From NCBI GenBank assembly GCA_937884995.1, contig CAKZZL010000004.1, positions 1 through 27,790 on the forward strand: a DNA stretch of 27,790 nucleotides, in the 5' to 3' direction. The position numbers were made by a program, and so were the translations under genes. Positions 17,702 through 25,556 of the stretch are shown in pieces; within the stretch, counting starts at the first letter, position 1, and each line of letters begins with the position of its first letter. This DNA comes from an uncultured Clostridia bacterium. GTDB taxonomy: Bacteria; Bacillota; Clostridia; Oscillospirales; Acutalibacteraceae. The notes beneath the pieces were generated by a model. That model was not told the origin of the DNA. It saw only the letters and a list, made by a program, of their open reading frames with translations, and did no database searches.

Positions 17702-17943
17702 CAGATAACCTCATATTCTCTGTCTAAAACAGAAATCTTATCTCCTATATGGAGTTTTTTTCCTCTTGATTTTGTTTTTTCACCGTTTACTTTTAAGTTT
17801 TCCTTTGCTATGAGAATTTTTGCTTCTCCGCCGGTAGACACTTCTCCTGAAAGTTTTAAAAAAGCATCAAGTTTGATAAAATCAGTATCAATTTTTACTT
17901 TTATAACTTCTTTTTCTTTTATATGTGCCTTGATTTTTTTCAT
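17701..17943 (-). CDS. rlbA: S4-domain protein RlbA/YaaA
   Basis: Small basic protein of 80 residues with a single S4 RNA-binding domain (about residues 15-75: IKLDAFLKLSGEVSTGG, then LKVNGEKTKSRGKKL). It is the usual neighbour between dnaN and recF in Firmicutes. In B. subtilis it is linked to the large ribosomal subunit and biofilm formation. I chose the ATG at 17943. A TTG three bases upstream, directly after the dnaN stop, is also possible and would add one residue. AGGATGA inside the end of dnaN can serve as its ribosome binding site. Confidence 0.92.
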   Translation of the reverse strand: MKKIKAHIKEKEVIKVKIDTDFIKLDAFLKLSGEVSTGGEAKILIAKENLKVNGEKTKSRGKKLHIGDKISVLDREYEVI

Positions 17944-17946
17944 CAA

Positions 17947-19065
17947 TCAGTTCATCCTAACCGGCAAAACCATGAAGAGAAAATTCTTTTCATATATTGC
18001 AGAATCATCATTATCAGGAACAATAATCAAAGGTGATGTTGCACCATTGAGTCTTAATATTATCTCATCTGTATCACAAACTTTTAATGCATCAAGAAGA
18101 TATTTGTTATTGAATCCTATTTCAACTCTTTCTCCCTGCAAATCTGCAATTACCCTGTCTGCGGATGAGCCTATTGCAGATGTACTTGAAACTTTTACTG
18201 ATTCACTGTCAAAAATACATCTTACATAACTCTTTATTCTTTCTGTTATGATAATTGAAACTCTTTCTATGGAATTAATCATATTTCTTGTATTAATTTT
18301 TACTTCTGTCTTTGCAGTTGTCGGAATTGCAGATTTGTAACTTAAAAAGTCACCTTCGAGAAGTCTTGAAATAATAACATAACTTCCGCATTCAAAAAGA
18401 ATATGTCTTGTTGCAACTACCATTGATATATTTTCATCATTCTCAAGAAGTTTCACAAGCTCATTAAGCGTCTTTTTTGGAACTACAAAATCTTTCTCAT
18501 CTGCACTGTATTCTATTTTTTCATTTCTTATTGCAAGTTTGTATCCGTCTACTGCAACAAGGCGTATGTTGTTATTGCCTATTTCAAATCTGACGCCGTT
18601 ATGAACAACTTTAGCATCATTGTCGGATGCAGCAAATATAGTTTTTTTAATCATATCTTTTATTATGCTGCCCTTTATGATGATTGGAAAACCGCCTGTA
18701 ACAGTCGGAAGTTCCGGATAGTCTGCTTCAGAAAAACCTGTAAGTGACATCTCATAGTCACCGCTCTTTATTTTGCAAATAAGCCTTTCATCTGCCTCGA
18801 TTGAAACATTTTCATTTGGTACTCTCAATAAAGTATCACATAAAGTTTTTGCATTTAAGATAATGCTGCCTGTTGATTCAACATTAGCTTCAACAGATGT
18901 TATGATGCCGAATTCAAGATCATAACCTGTAAGCATTACTCTGTCACTTTCTGCCTTTATTAAAATACCTTCGATTGTTGGAAGAGTTGTACTTTTTGTT
19001 GATGTAGCCCTTTGTACATTCATGCAAGCTTCACTTAATACTTGTGATGAACATGTAAATTTCAT
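17947..19065 (-). CDS. dnaN: DNA polymerase III beta sliding clamp
   Basis: Full-length clamp of 372 residues with three repeated clamp folds; two copies form the ring that tethers DNA polymerase III. It starts MKFTCSSQVLSEAC and ends with the conserved VLPVRMN, which forms part of the hydrophobic cleft that binds partner proteins. AAGGAG (19073-19078 on the complementary strand) precedes the ATG. It follows dnaA after a 210-base gap with its own possible promoter. Confidence 0.98.
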   Translation of the reverse strand: MKFTCSSQVLSEACMNVQRATSTKSTTLPTIEGILIKAESDRVMLTGYDLEFGIITSVEANVESTGSIILNAKTLCDTLLRVPNENVSIEADERLICKIKSGDYEMSLTGFSEADYPELPTVTGGFPIIIKGSIIKDMIKKTIFAASDNDAKVVHNGVRFEIGNNNIRLVAVDGYKLAIRNEKIEYSADEKDFVVPKKTLNELVKLLENDENISMVVATRHILFECGSYVIISRLLEGDFLSYKSAIPTTAKTEVKINTRNMINSIERVSIIITERIKSYVRCIFDSESVKVSSTSAIGSSADRVIADLQGERVEIGFNNKYLLDALKVCDTDEIILRLNGATSPLIIVPDNDDSAIYEKNFLFMVLPVRMN

Positions 19066-19275
19066 ATGAATTCTCCTTTAAAAATTTATATTTTTTTAGT
19101 ATTAGTATTATATGCGGACAAACTGTCCAAAACTTTTGTTTTTACATATATGACTTAAAAAATGATTGTTAATTTTTATGACAAAAATTGTTTTTTCTTT
19201 AGTATGAAAATGACTTTTTGAAAAAGAAAATGTTGAAAACAAAAACTCAGTTGAAAAGAAAGAAAATTATTAACT
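19066..19275 (-). promoter_or_regulatory. dnaA-dnaN intergenic region with possible dnaN promoter
   Basis: The gap is very AT-rich. A perfect minus-strand TATAAT lies at 19112-19107, about 40 bases before the dnaN start, but I see no good -35 at the right distance. Immediately upstream is a short dyad, GGACAAACTGTCC (19116-19128). Two TTTTCAAC-like words on the minus strand (near 19233 and 19253) are weakly similar to DnaA boxes, and no canonical box is present. Confidence 0.5.
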
Positions 19276-20610
19276 TTAATAATCGCCTAAATCTTTCTTT
19301 ATATCATCAATCAGATTTTTGTATCTTGAATCCGTTGCTATTTTGTTATTTACATTTTTAAGTGCATTATTAACCGTAGAGTGATTACGATTGAATATTT
19401 CTCCTATGGATTGCTGGGACATTCCGGTCATATCTAAAATTATATACATCGCAGTCTGTCTTGCATCATTTATATTCGCATCTCTTCGTTCACTTTTCAT
19501 CTGATCTGCAGTTACTCCGTAGGTCGAGGCAACTCTGTCAATAATATTATCGACGAAAACAGAAATAGGAATATCTGTATTGATAATATCTTTCAAAACT
19601 TCTTTTGCAATATCAACTGTCGGTTTTTCGATATTGTTAAAACTGCAATATGCATAAATGTTTTTAACGGCACTTTCCAGTTTTCTTACATTGTTTTTTA
19701 TCTTATCTGCAATATATTCACAGACACTTATCGGTATTGTGAATTTAAGAGAATCTGCCTTATCTTTTACAATTGCGACCCTTGTTTCAAAATCAGGATA
19801 TTGAATGTCTACCAAAAGACCGTTTTCAAAACGAGTGACAAGTCTGTCTGAAAGTTTTGAAATTTCTGCTGGAGGACGGTCAGATGTCAAAACAATCTGT
19901 TTTCCTTCATTAAAAAGAGAATTAAAAGTATGAAAGAATTCTTCTTCCATTCTCTCTTTTCCTGCAATAAACTGAATATCATCAATCATAAGTGCGTCAA
20001 ATTTTCTGTACTTATTATGAAAATCATTTGTTGTTTGTGTTTGTATGCAGAAATACAGCTCGTTGACAAAATCTTCACTCGTGAGATAGATGATATTTGC
20101 ATCGGGATTGTTTTCCTTCATCTTATTGATTATGGCATTTAAGAGATGAGTTTTGCCGAGTCCGGAGTTTCCGTAGATAAACAAAGGATTAAATATGGAA
20201 CCCGGGGATTTTGCAACTCTTTCTGATGCCGTGAAAGCCATCTTGTTTGAAGGACCTACAATAAAGTTACTAAATTTATAATCAGGCTTTAAGAGATTAT
20301 CATTTTGTCCAAGTGAGTAAAAGTCCGTATTTGCCGTATTTGATCCTGCATTTTTATCTGAATCATCTATCTGGGCAATATATGCTATATCAATGTCAAA
20401 GCCAAGATGATTTGAAAAATCTTTTTTTATTATCTCGTTATATCTTTCTTTTACCATATCAATCTTAAAGCCGGGACATGATAAAGTCACTTTTTCACTG
20501 TCCAGTTTAATGAAGCGCAAAGGTTCAATCCACATGCTGTATGCCACATTTGACATCTGTCCTTTGCAGTCTTCCCGGATAGCCTCCCATATTTCATTAT
20601 ACGAGTTCAA
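19276..20610 (-). CDS. dnaA: Chromosomal replication initiator DnaA
   Basis: Initiator of 444 residues that opens the origin and loads the helicase. Domain I (1-65) comes first, followed by a short linker. The AAA+ domain shows Walker A GNSGLGKT (147-154), Walker B MIDDIQF and the arginine-finger region LSDRLVTRFENGL. Domain IV is the DNA-binding helix-turn-helix at the C-terminus. Its signature loop reads FNRNHSTVNNA (406-416) where most bacteria have GGRDHTTVxHA: one residue shorter, with Asp to Asn and a later His to Asn. The start is TTG at 20610, with AGGAAGTGA upstream and a stop codon in frame just before it. An ATT one codon earlier is the only alternative. Confidence 0.97.
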   Translation of the reverse strand: MNSYNEIWEAIREDCKGQMSNVAYSMWIEPLRFIKLDSEKVTLSCPGFKIDMVKERYNEIIKKDFSNHLGFDIDIAYIAQIDDSDKNAGSNTANTDFYSLGQNDNLLKPDYKFSNFIVGPSNKMAFTASERVAKSPGSIFNPLFIYGNSGLGKTHLLNAIINKMKENNPDANIIYLTSEDFVNELYFCIQTQTTNDFHNKYRKFDALMIDDIQFIAGKERMEEEFFHTFNSLFNEGKQIVLTSDRPPAEISKLSDRLVTRFENGLLVDIQYPDFETRVAIVKDKADSLKFTIPISVCEYIADKIKNNVRKLESAVKNIYAYCSFNNIEKPTVDIAKEVLKDIINTDIPISVFVDNIIDRVASTYGVTADQMKSERRDANINDARQTAMYIILDMTGMSQQSIGEIFNRNHSTVNNALKNVNNKIATDSRYKNLIDDIKKDLGDY

Positions 20611-20716
20611 AATACATCACTTCCTCGAGTAAATAGGTTTAATTTCAAGAAAAAGGGGCTAAATTAAGCATTTTGTCCTTTCTGTGTTACCTTATATTAC
20701 AAAGATAGACAAAATC

Positions 20717-20745
20717 ATTCTATCACAGTTTTTCAGCAAATTCAA
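20717..20745 (-). promoter_or_regulatory. Probable dnaA promoter
   Basis: On the minus strand TTGAAT (20745-20740) and TAGAAT (20722-20717) are 17 bases apart. Transcription would start near 20710, giving a leader of about 100 bases before the TTG start. The -35 touches the A/T-rich unwinding segment. Confidence 0.6.
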
Positions 20746-20906
20746 TATATAATTGTATATTTATATATATTATTATATATACAGAAAGATTTAAGAAAAA
20801 AATAAAATTTTTTCTTTTTATGTCTGATTCACAATATCTAGTTAGTAAAAAATGAAAAAAGGTAAAAAAACGGAATATATAGAAAAAAAGACAAAAAATA
20901 TATGAT

Positions 20907-20936
20907 TTGACATTTTGCAAATATTTATTATATAAT
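20907..20936 (+). promoter_or_regulatory. Promoter of the rpmH operon
   Basis: A perfect TTGACA (20907-20912) and a perfect TATAAT (20931-20936) are separated by 18 bases. The start point near 20943 leaves a leader of about 60 bases. This is the strongest-looking promoter of the window, fitting a ribosomal protein gene. Confidence 0.85.
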
Positions 20937-21002
20937 ACCTATCCGTGGGTATTTCAGGATATCCTTAAAGAGTGGAAGATAAAAAGACAGGAGGAAAGAC
21001 CA

Positions 21003-21137
21003 GTGAAAAGAACATATCAGCCTAAAAAAATTCACAGAAAAAAAGAACACGGTTTTCGTAAAAGAATGGCAGACAGAAATGGCAGAAAAGTACTTGCTCG
21101 CAGAAGAGCTAAAGGAAGAAAACAGTTAACATACTGA
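21003..21137 (+). CDS. rpmH: 50S ribosomal protein L34
   Basis: A 44-residue, very basic ribosomal protein, beginning MKRTYQPKKIHRKKEHGF and ending RRRAKGRKQLTY as is typical of L34. It starts with GTG at 21003, eight bases after AGGAGG (20989-20994). The frame stays open further upstream, but an upstream start would fall in the promoter and is not plausible. Confidence 0.98.
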   Translation: MKRTYQPKKIHRKKEHGFRKRMADRNGRKVLARRRAKGRKQLTY

Positions 21138-21155
21138 TTTCTTCTGGTGGATCAT

Positions 21156-21491
21156 TTGAAACGGACAGATACACTTAAGAATAACTACGAATTCCGGAGG
21201 ATCTATGCTAAGGGAAAATCGTATCACCATCCTGCACTGATTTTGTATTTGATGAAAAATCGTGCGGGAATTTGTCGTATAGGAATAACCACATCAAAAA
21301 AAATCGGAAATGCAGTGCAGAGAAACAGATGCAGGCGTATAATCAGAGCAGGATATGCTGGCCTTGAGGACAAAATAAAGGACAATTATGATATTGTAAT
21401 TGTCGCAAGGTCAAGGACAAAATATTTAAAGAGCAGTGACATAGAAGATATTTTGATTTCTCAGCTTAAACAAGCTGGAGCAATAGAGTGA
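21156..21491 (+). CDS. rnpA: Ribonuclease P protein component
   Basis: Small basic protein that assists the RNase P RNA in cutting the 5' leader from tRNA precursors. The family signature is present as KKIGNAVQRNRCRRIIR, with the RNR core. I chose the TTG at 21156, giving 111 residues that begin LKRTDTLKNNYEFRR, because this matches the usual family N-terminus and GGTGG lies just upstream. A GTG at 21147 would add three residues but has no visible ribosome binding site. It follows rpmH by 18 bases and its stop overlaps the yidD start. Confidence 0.95.
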   Translation: MKRTDTLKNNYEFRRIYAKGKSYHHPALILYLMKNRAGICRIGITTSKKIGNAVQRNRCRRIIRAGYAGLEDKIKDNYDIVIVARSRTKYLKSSDIEDILISQLKQAGAIE

Positions 21492-21709
21492 TGAAAAAGC
21501 AAGTTATAAAGTTAATTCGTTTTTATCAAAGAAAAATCTCTCCCCTTTTCGGAGCCAGATGCAGATATTATCCGACATGTTCCCAGTATGCAATCACGGC
21601 ACTTGACCGTTTCGGCCTTATACGCGGCAGTTTTCTGACTCTCAAAAGACTGATGAGATGTAACATTTTCTTTCCCGGAGGATATGATCCGGTCCCCGAG
21701 AAAAAATAA
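21491..21709 (+). CDS. yidD: Membrane protein insertion efficiency factor YidD
   Basis: A 72-residue protein of the YidD family, thought to sit at the inner face of the membrane near YidC and help insertion of membrane proteins. Its motifs are all present: IRFYQRKISPLFG, CRYYPTCSQYA and FPGGYDPVP. The ATG at 21491 shares a base with the rnpA stop. A GTG one codon earlier is possible, but the ATG is better placed after GGAG near 21477. Confidence 0.95.
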   Translation: MKKQVIKLIRFYQRKISPLFGARCRYYPTCSQYAITALDRFGLIRGSFLTLKRLMRCNIFFPGGYDPVPEKK

Positions 21710-21727
21710 GAATAATTGGAGGAAAGA

Positions 21728-22690
21728 ATGGACACAATTAGAGAAATATTTGCGATCCCTTTCGGTTACCTCATAGGCTTTGTCTACAGCCTGACCGGTA
21801 ACTACATTATTTCTTTGTTGTTTATGACGATAGTAGTAAAAATAGTAATCCTCCCGTCCACGATTAAACAACAGACAAGTATGGCGAAAAGCCAGCGCCT
21901 GCAGCCTAAAATAAGAAGAATAAAAGAAAAGTACGCCACAAACCAGCAAAAGCAGCAGGAAGAGATGAATGCACTTTATCAAAGAGAAGGCTATTCATCA
22001 ATGACAGGCGGATGCCTTCCCACCCTTATAACCCTTCCTATAATGATGGGCGTATATCTTGTAAACTATAAATTGCTCTCATATGTTTTGAGAATTGACA
22101 GCAAGGTTATAGAAATACTTAAAGAAAAGGTATTGACAATCTCAGATCTCAGCACATATGAAAAAAGTGCCATGAGACAGGAGCTTACAGTCATTACAAG
22201 ATGGGATGAACTTCAAAATATTATTGATGTAAAATCCGCATATCCCGAGGTTTACAGCAAAATCACTGAATTTATAGGAAAATTCAGCTTTTTCGGCATA
22301 CCTCTCGACCAAACACCCAATGTAAAAGAATTTGGTATTCTCTGGGCAATACCGATTGCAACCGGAGTATTGTCATTTGCAATGGCCCTTTATTCATACC
22401 TTCGTCAGAGAAAGCTGAATCCCGACATGGCAAAGAACCCCTCAATGGGATGTATGACCTTCCTTTCACCCGCAATGAGTGTATGGTTTTCTTTCCTTTT
22501 CCCCGCATCAGTGGGAATATATATCATCATGTCAACGGCACTTTCTCTCGTTCAGATGGTTATAATCAACCAAATCTATACGCCAAAGAAAGTATTGGCA
22601 AAGCTGATGATAAAAGAGACAATAAATCAAAGAGCCAGAGAAAAAGTCCTTGCGGCAGCGGCCGAAGGCAGATATGAAAATGAGGAGTAA
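21728..22690 (+). CDS. yidC: Membrane protein insertase YidC/Oxa1
   Basis: Insertase of 320 residues that folds and inserts membrane proteins alone or with SecYEG. It has the Gram-positive (short) YidC layout: a hydrophobic N-terminus, TIVVKIVILP in the first core helix, the cytoplasmic hairpin (QRLQPKIRRIKEKY), GGCLPTLITLPIMMGVY in the next helix and two C-terminal helices. The groove residue that is arginine in B. subtilis SpoIIIJ appears here as lysine. About 70 residues between the second and third core helices form a larger outer loop than usual. No lipobox cysteine is seen near the N-terminus. The ATG at 21728 follows GGAGGAAAG. An upstream TTG at 21716 lies before this site and is unlikely. 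Confidence 0.95.
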   Translation: MDTIREIFAIPFGYLIGFVYSLTGNYIISLLFMTIVVKIVILPSTIKQQTSMAKSQRLQPKIRRIKEKYATNQQKQQEEMNALYQREGYSSMTGGCLPTLITLPIMMGVYLVNYKLLSYVLRIDSKVIEILKEKVLTISDLSTYEKSAMRQELTVITRWDELQNIIDVKSAYPEVYSKITEFIGKFSFFGIPLDQTPNVKEFGILWAIPIATGVLSFAMALYSYLRQRKLNPDMAKNPSMGCMTFLSPAMSVWFSFLFPASVGIYIIMSTALSLVQMVIINQIYTPKKVLAKLMIKETINQRAREKVLAAAAEGRYENEE

Positions 22691-22694
22691 TATG

Positions 22695-23627
22695 ATGTTA
22701 AAGACAGTAGAAGGAACAGGCGCCAGCATAGAAGAAGCAAAAGCTGATGCATTCTCAAAGCTCGGCATAAGCGAAAACGACGAATATAAAGAACTGGAAG
22801 TAGTAAAGACACCGACAAAGAAGATTCTCGGACTTTTCGGAGGTTCGCCTGCAATAGTAAGAGTATCAGTTGAAACAAAAGAAGAAAAAAGACCCGTAAA
22901 AGAGAAGAAAGCCCAAAATCAGGCAGATAGGAAAAAAGAAAAGAAAAAGGCAGAAGTAAAGGCAAAAACAGTTTCACAGCCTGTTGATATAAAGAATGAA
23001 CTTTCACTTAATATCACAAATGAATACAAAGAAACAGCAGAATATATAAAGTCTATAGTTCTTGCACTGGGCATGGAATCCTGTATTGTTACTGAGATGT
23101 CCAATGATGAAGAGATATATTTCGAACTCGACTGCGGAGACGATTACGGTATAATCATAGGCAAACGCGGTGAGACACTGGATGCTCTTCAATATCTTGC
23201 AAGAATGGTAGCAAACAAAGGCAAAGCAAGTTACAAGAGAGTCTCTGTAAATGTAGGTAACTACAGAGCAAAGAGAGAAGAGACACTTAAAGCTCTTGCC
23301 CGCAAGACAGCAATAAAGGCCATAAAGCAGGACAGAAATATAACCCTTGAGCCAATGAATCCGTATGAGAGAAGAGTAATACATACAGCAGTCCAGGAAG
23401 TTGAAGGAGCAAGCTCTCATTCAATAGGACTAGATCTTGAAAGAAGAGTAGTTATAGGACCTGTAGGCGGCGGCAAGCAAAGCAGCAACAGACGCGGCTA
23501 TTCAAAAGGAAACAGAAGACCGCAAAACGAGGCATATAAGCCCGACATAGCAGCCGACAGAGAGCCCAAAAGCGATCTTGACGGATCATTCCTTTACGGA
23601 AAAATCGAAAGCAAAAGCGAAGAATAA
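22695..23627 (+). CDS. jag: RNA-binding protein Jag/KhpB
   Basis: About 310 residues, homologous to KhpB (EloR/Jag), an RNA-binding protein that with KhpA affects cell elongation and mRNA control in Gram-positive bacteria. An N-terminal Jag_N domain (about 1-50) is followed by a Lys/Glu-rich linker (about 60-95). Next comes a KH domain with the GKRGETLDALQYL loop, and then an R3H domain (NPYERRVIHTAVQEVEG). A C-terminal tail of about 55 residues rich in Asn, Arg and Ser follows. The ATG at 22695 is seven bases after AGGAG. An ATG one codon earlier is also possible. It follows yidC by 4 bases. Confidence 0.95.
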   Translation: MLKTVEGTGASIEEAKADAFSKLGISENDEYKELEVVKTPTKKILGLFGGSPAIVRVSVETKEEKRPVKEKKAQNQADRKKEKKKAEVKAKTVSQPVDIKNELSLNITNEYKETAEYIKSIVLALGMESCIVTEMSNDEEIYFELDCGDDYGIIIGKRGETLDALQYLARMVANKGKASYKRVSVNVGNYRAKREETLKALARKTAIKAIKQDRNITLEPMNPYERRVIHTAVQEVEGASSHSIGLDLERRVVIGPVGGGKQSSNRRGYSKGNRRPQNEAYKPDIAADREPKSDLDGSFLYGKIESKSEE

Positions 23628-23632
23628 AAATC

Positions 23633-23657
23633 AAAACGGCGGAAAACCGCCGTTTTT
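23633..23657 (+). terminator. Terminator-like hairpin between jag and mnmG
   Basis: A 7-bp GC-rich stem (ACGGCGG with CCGCCGT) closes an AAAA loop and is followed by TTTT. It lies 8 bases after the jag stop codon and ends 15 bases before the mnmG start, at the place where mnmE is found in most Firmicutes. Confidence 0.85.
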
Positions 23658-23672
23658 GTCTCTGGAGAAAAG

Positions 23673-25556
23673 ATGGAATATTTTGCCGGAAGTTATGACG
23701 TTGCAGTCATAGGCGCAGGACATGCAGGCATTGAAGCGGCTATGGCATCTGCAAGGCTCAATGCAAAAACAATTTGTTTTACAATAAACCTGGACTGGGT
23801 GGGCAACATGCCGTGCAACCCGTCTATAGGAGGAACGTCCAAAGGGCATATGGTCAGAGAGATAGATGCATTGGGCGGACAAATGGGCCTTGCAGCAGAT
23901 AAAAACTCAATACAAGTAAGAATGCTGAACCTCGGAAAAGGACCGGCGGTTCATTCTTTGCGCGCCCAGATAGACAGACGCGAATATTCCAAATATATGA
24001 AACATCTGTTAGAGCTTCAGGAAAATCTTGACTTAAAGCAGGCAGAAATCACGGATATATACAAAAATGAAGATAATCTTTTCTGTCTGAAAAGTCAGCT
24101 TGATGCAATATATACAGCAAAAACAGTTGTCCTTGCAACAGGAACATTTCTCGGCGGAAGAGTATATATAGGTGAGTGCTCATATGAAAGCGGACCCGAC
24201 GGGATGTTCCCGGCGACAAAACTCTCAGAGGCACTTAAAAAGATGAATATACCATTGAGAAGATTCAAGACAGGAACGCCTTCAAGAGTAAACAGAAGAA
24301 GCATTGACTTTTCTCAGCTTGAAGAGCAAAAAGGTGATGAAAGACCAGTCCCCTTCTCGTTTGAAACAAAGCCAGAGGATCTCTCAAACAAGGCAATATG
24401 TCATATAAGCTACACAAATGAAGAAACAAAAAAGGTTATACTTGACAATATCAGCAGGTCTCCTTTGTTCTCAGGCAAAATCGAGGGTGCGGGCCCCAGA
24501 TATTGCCCCAGTATCGAGGACAAAGTAGTCAGATTCTCGGAAAGAGAGAGACACCAGCTCTTTATAGAGCCCTGCGGAACGGATACGGAAGAGCTCTATC
24601 TGCAGGGAATGTCATCTTCTCTTCCCGAAGATGTACAGCTTAAACTTCTGAGAACAATAAAGGGACTTGAAAATGTTGAAGTAATGAGAACAGCATATGC
24701 CATAGAATACGACTGCGTGGATCCCTTGTCATTAAAATCATCACTTGAGTTTTCAACGATTGAAGGGCTTTTCGGAGCAGGACAGTTCAATGGTTCATCC
24801 GGATATGAGGAAGCGGCGGCCCAAGGTCTTGTCGCAGGCATCAATGCCGCAAGGAAAGTGCAGGGCAAAAAGCCTTTGATACTCGACAGAGCAAGCTCAT
24901 ATATAGGGACATTAATCGATGATCTTGTTACAAAAGGATGTTCGGACCCATACAGAATGATGACATCGAGAAGCGAATACAGACTTTTGTTAAGACAAGA
25001 CAATGCCGATCTGCGCCTAACGGCTATAGGCTATGAGATAGGTCTTATCTCAGAAGAGAGATATGAAAAATTGCTGAAGAAAGCAGAGCAGATAGAAGAA
25101 GAGAAAAAACGTTGTGAAAATACAACGATAGCACCGAGCGAAGAACTTAACAAGATACTTGTTTCACGTGAAACATCCGAGATGAACACCGGAATAAAGC
25201 TTGCGGAACTTATACGCAGGCCTCAGCTTGACTATGAGATTTTGAAAGATTTCGACAAAGACAGACCGGATCTTCCTGAAGATGTCAAAGAACAGGTTGA
25301 GATAGCTCTTAAGTATGAAGGATACATAAAAAGACAGCAGGCAAAAGTTGACGAGATGAGAAGACTTGAAGTAAAGAAGATACCCGAGGATATTGACTAT
25401 GACGAAGTCTATTCATTAAGACTGGAAGCCAGAGAAAAGCTTAAAAAAGTAAGGCCGGAAAGTGTGGGACAGGCATCCAGAATATCGGGAGTATCCCCTT
25501 CCGATATTTCGGTTTTGCTTATATATCTGAGCAAAAAGAGGGACCCGAATGCTTAA
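23673..25556 (+). CDS. mnmG: tRNA uridine-5-carboxymethylaminomethyl modification enzyme MnmG
   Basis: FAD-dependent enzyme of 627 residues that forms a complex with MnmE and modifies the wobble uridine of tRNAs. The FAD-binding motif is GAGHAGIEAA (14-23). Signatures of the family include GPRYCPSIEDK and the segment RLEVKKIPEDIDY in the C-terminal helical domain. TGGAG precedes the ATG. There is no room for a promoter between the hairpin at 23633 and the start, so transcription must come through the hairpin or from within jag. The stop overlaps rsmG. Confidence 0.98.
   Translation: MEYFAGSYDVAVIGAGHAGIEAAMASARLNAKTICFTINLDWVGNMPCNPSIGGTSKGHMVREIDALGGQMGLAADKNSIQVRMLNLGKGPAVHSLRAQIDRREYSKYMKHLLELQENLDLKQAEITDIYKNEDNLFCLKSQLDAIYTAKTVVLATGTFLGGRVYIGECSYESGPDGMFPATKLSEALKKMNIPLRRFKTGTPSRVNRRSIDFSQLEEQKGDERPVPFSFETKPEDLSNKAICHISYTNEETKKVILDNISRSPLFSGKIEGAGPRYCPSIEDKVVRFSERERHQLFIEPCGTDTEELYLQGMSSSLPEDVQLKLLRTIKGLENVEVMRTAYAIEYDCVDPLSLKSSLEFSTIEGLFGAGQFNGSSGYEEAAAQGLVAGINAARKVQGKKPLILDRASSYIGTLIDDLVTKGCSDPYRMMTSRSEYRLLLRQDNADLRLTAIGYEIGLISEERYEKLLKKAEQIEEEKKRCENTTIAPSEELNKILVSRETSEMNTGIKLAELIRRPQLDYEILKDFDKDRPDLPEDVKEQVEIALKYEGYIKRQQAKVDEMRRLEVKKIPEDIDYDEVYSLRLEAREKLKKVRPESVGQASRISGVSPSDISVLLIYLSKKRDPNA

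Larger units (their letters stand above)
20611..21002. other. Putative chromosomal origin (oriC) region
   Basis: This 392-base gap between the divergent dnaA and rpmH genes contains no gene. It holds one promoter for each side and a nearly pure A/T stretch at 20744-20781 (one G), suitable as an unwinding element. A 9-bp A/T stem (AAGAAAAAA with TTTTTTCTT) lies at 20793-20816. I find no TTATCCACA box on either strand. The nearest is TGATTCACA at 20825-20833, one mismatch from TTATNCACA. It is followed at 20839-20847 by TAGTTAGTA, which resembles the TAG-type DnaA-trio repeats of Bacillus origins. Identification as the origin rests on gene context and the change of gene orientation. Confidence 0.7.

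Noticed and set aside
20723..20920. Minus-strand 65-codon frame in the origin gap
   Set aside because: It is made of A/T-rich codons in the unwinding region, has no ribosome binding site and overlaps both the rpmH and dnaA promoters.
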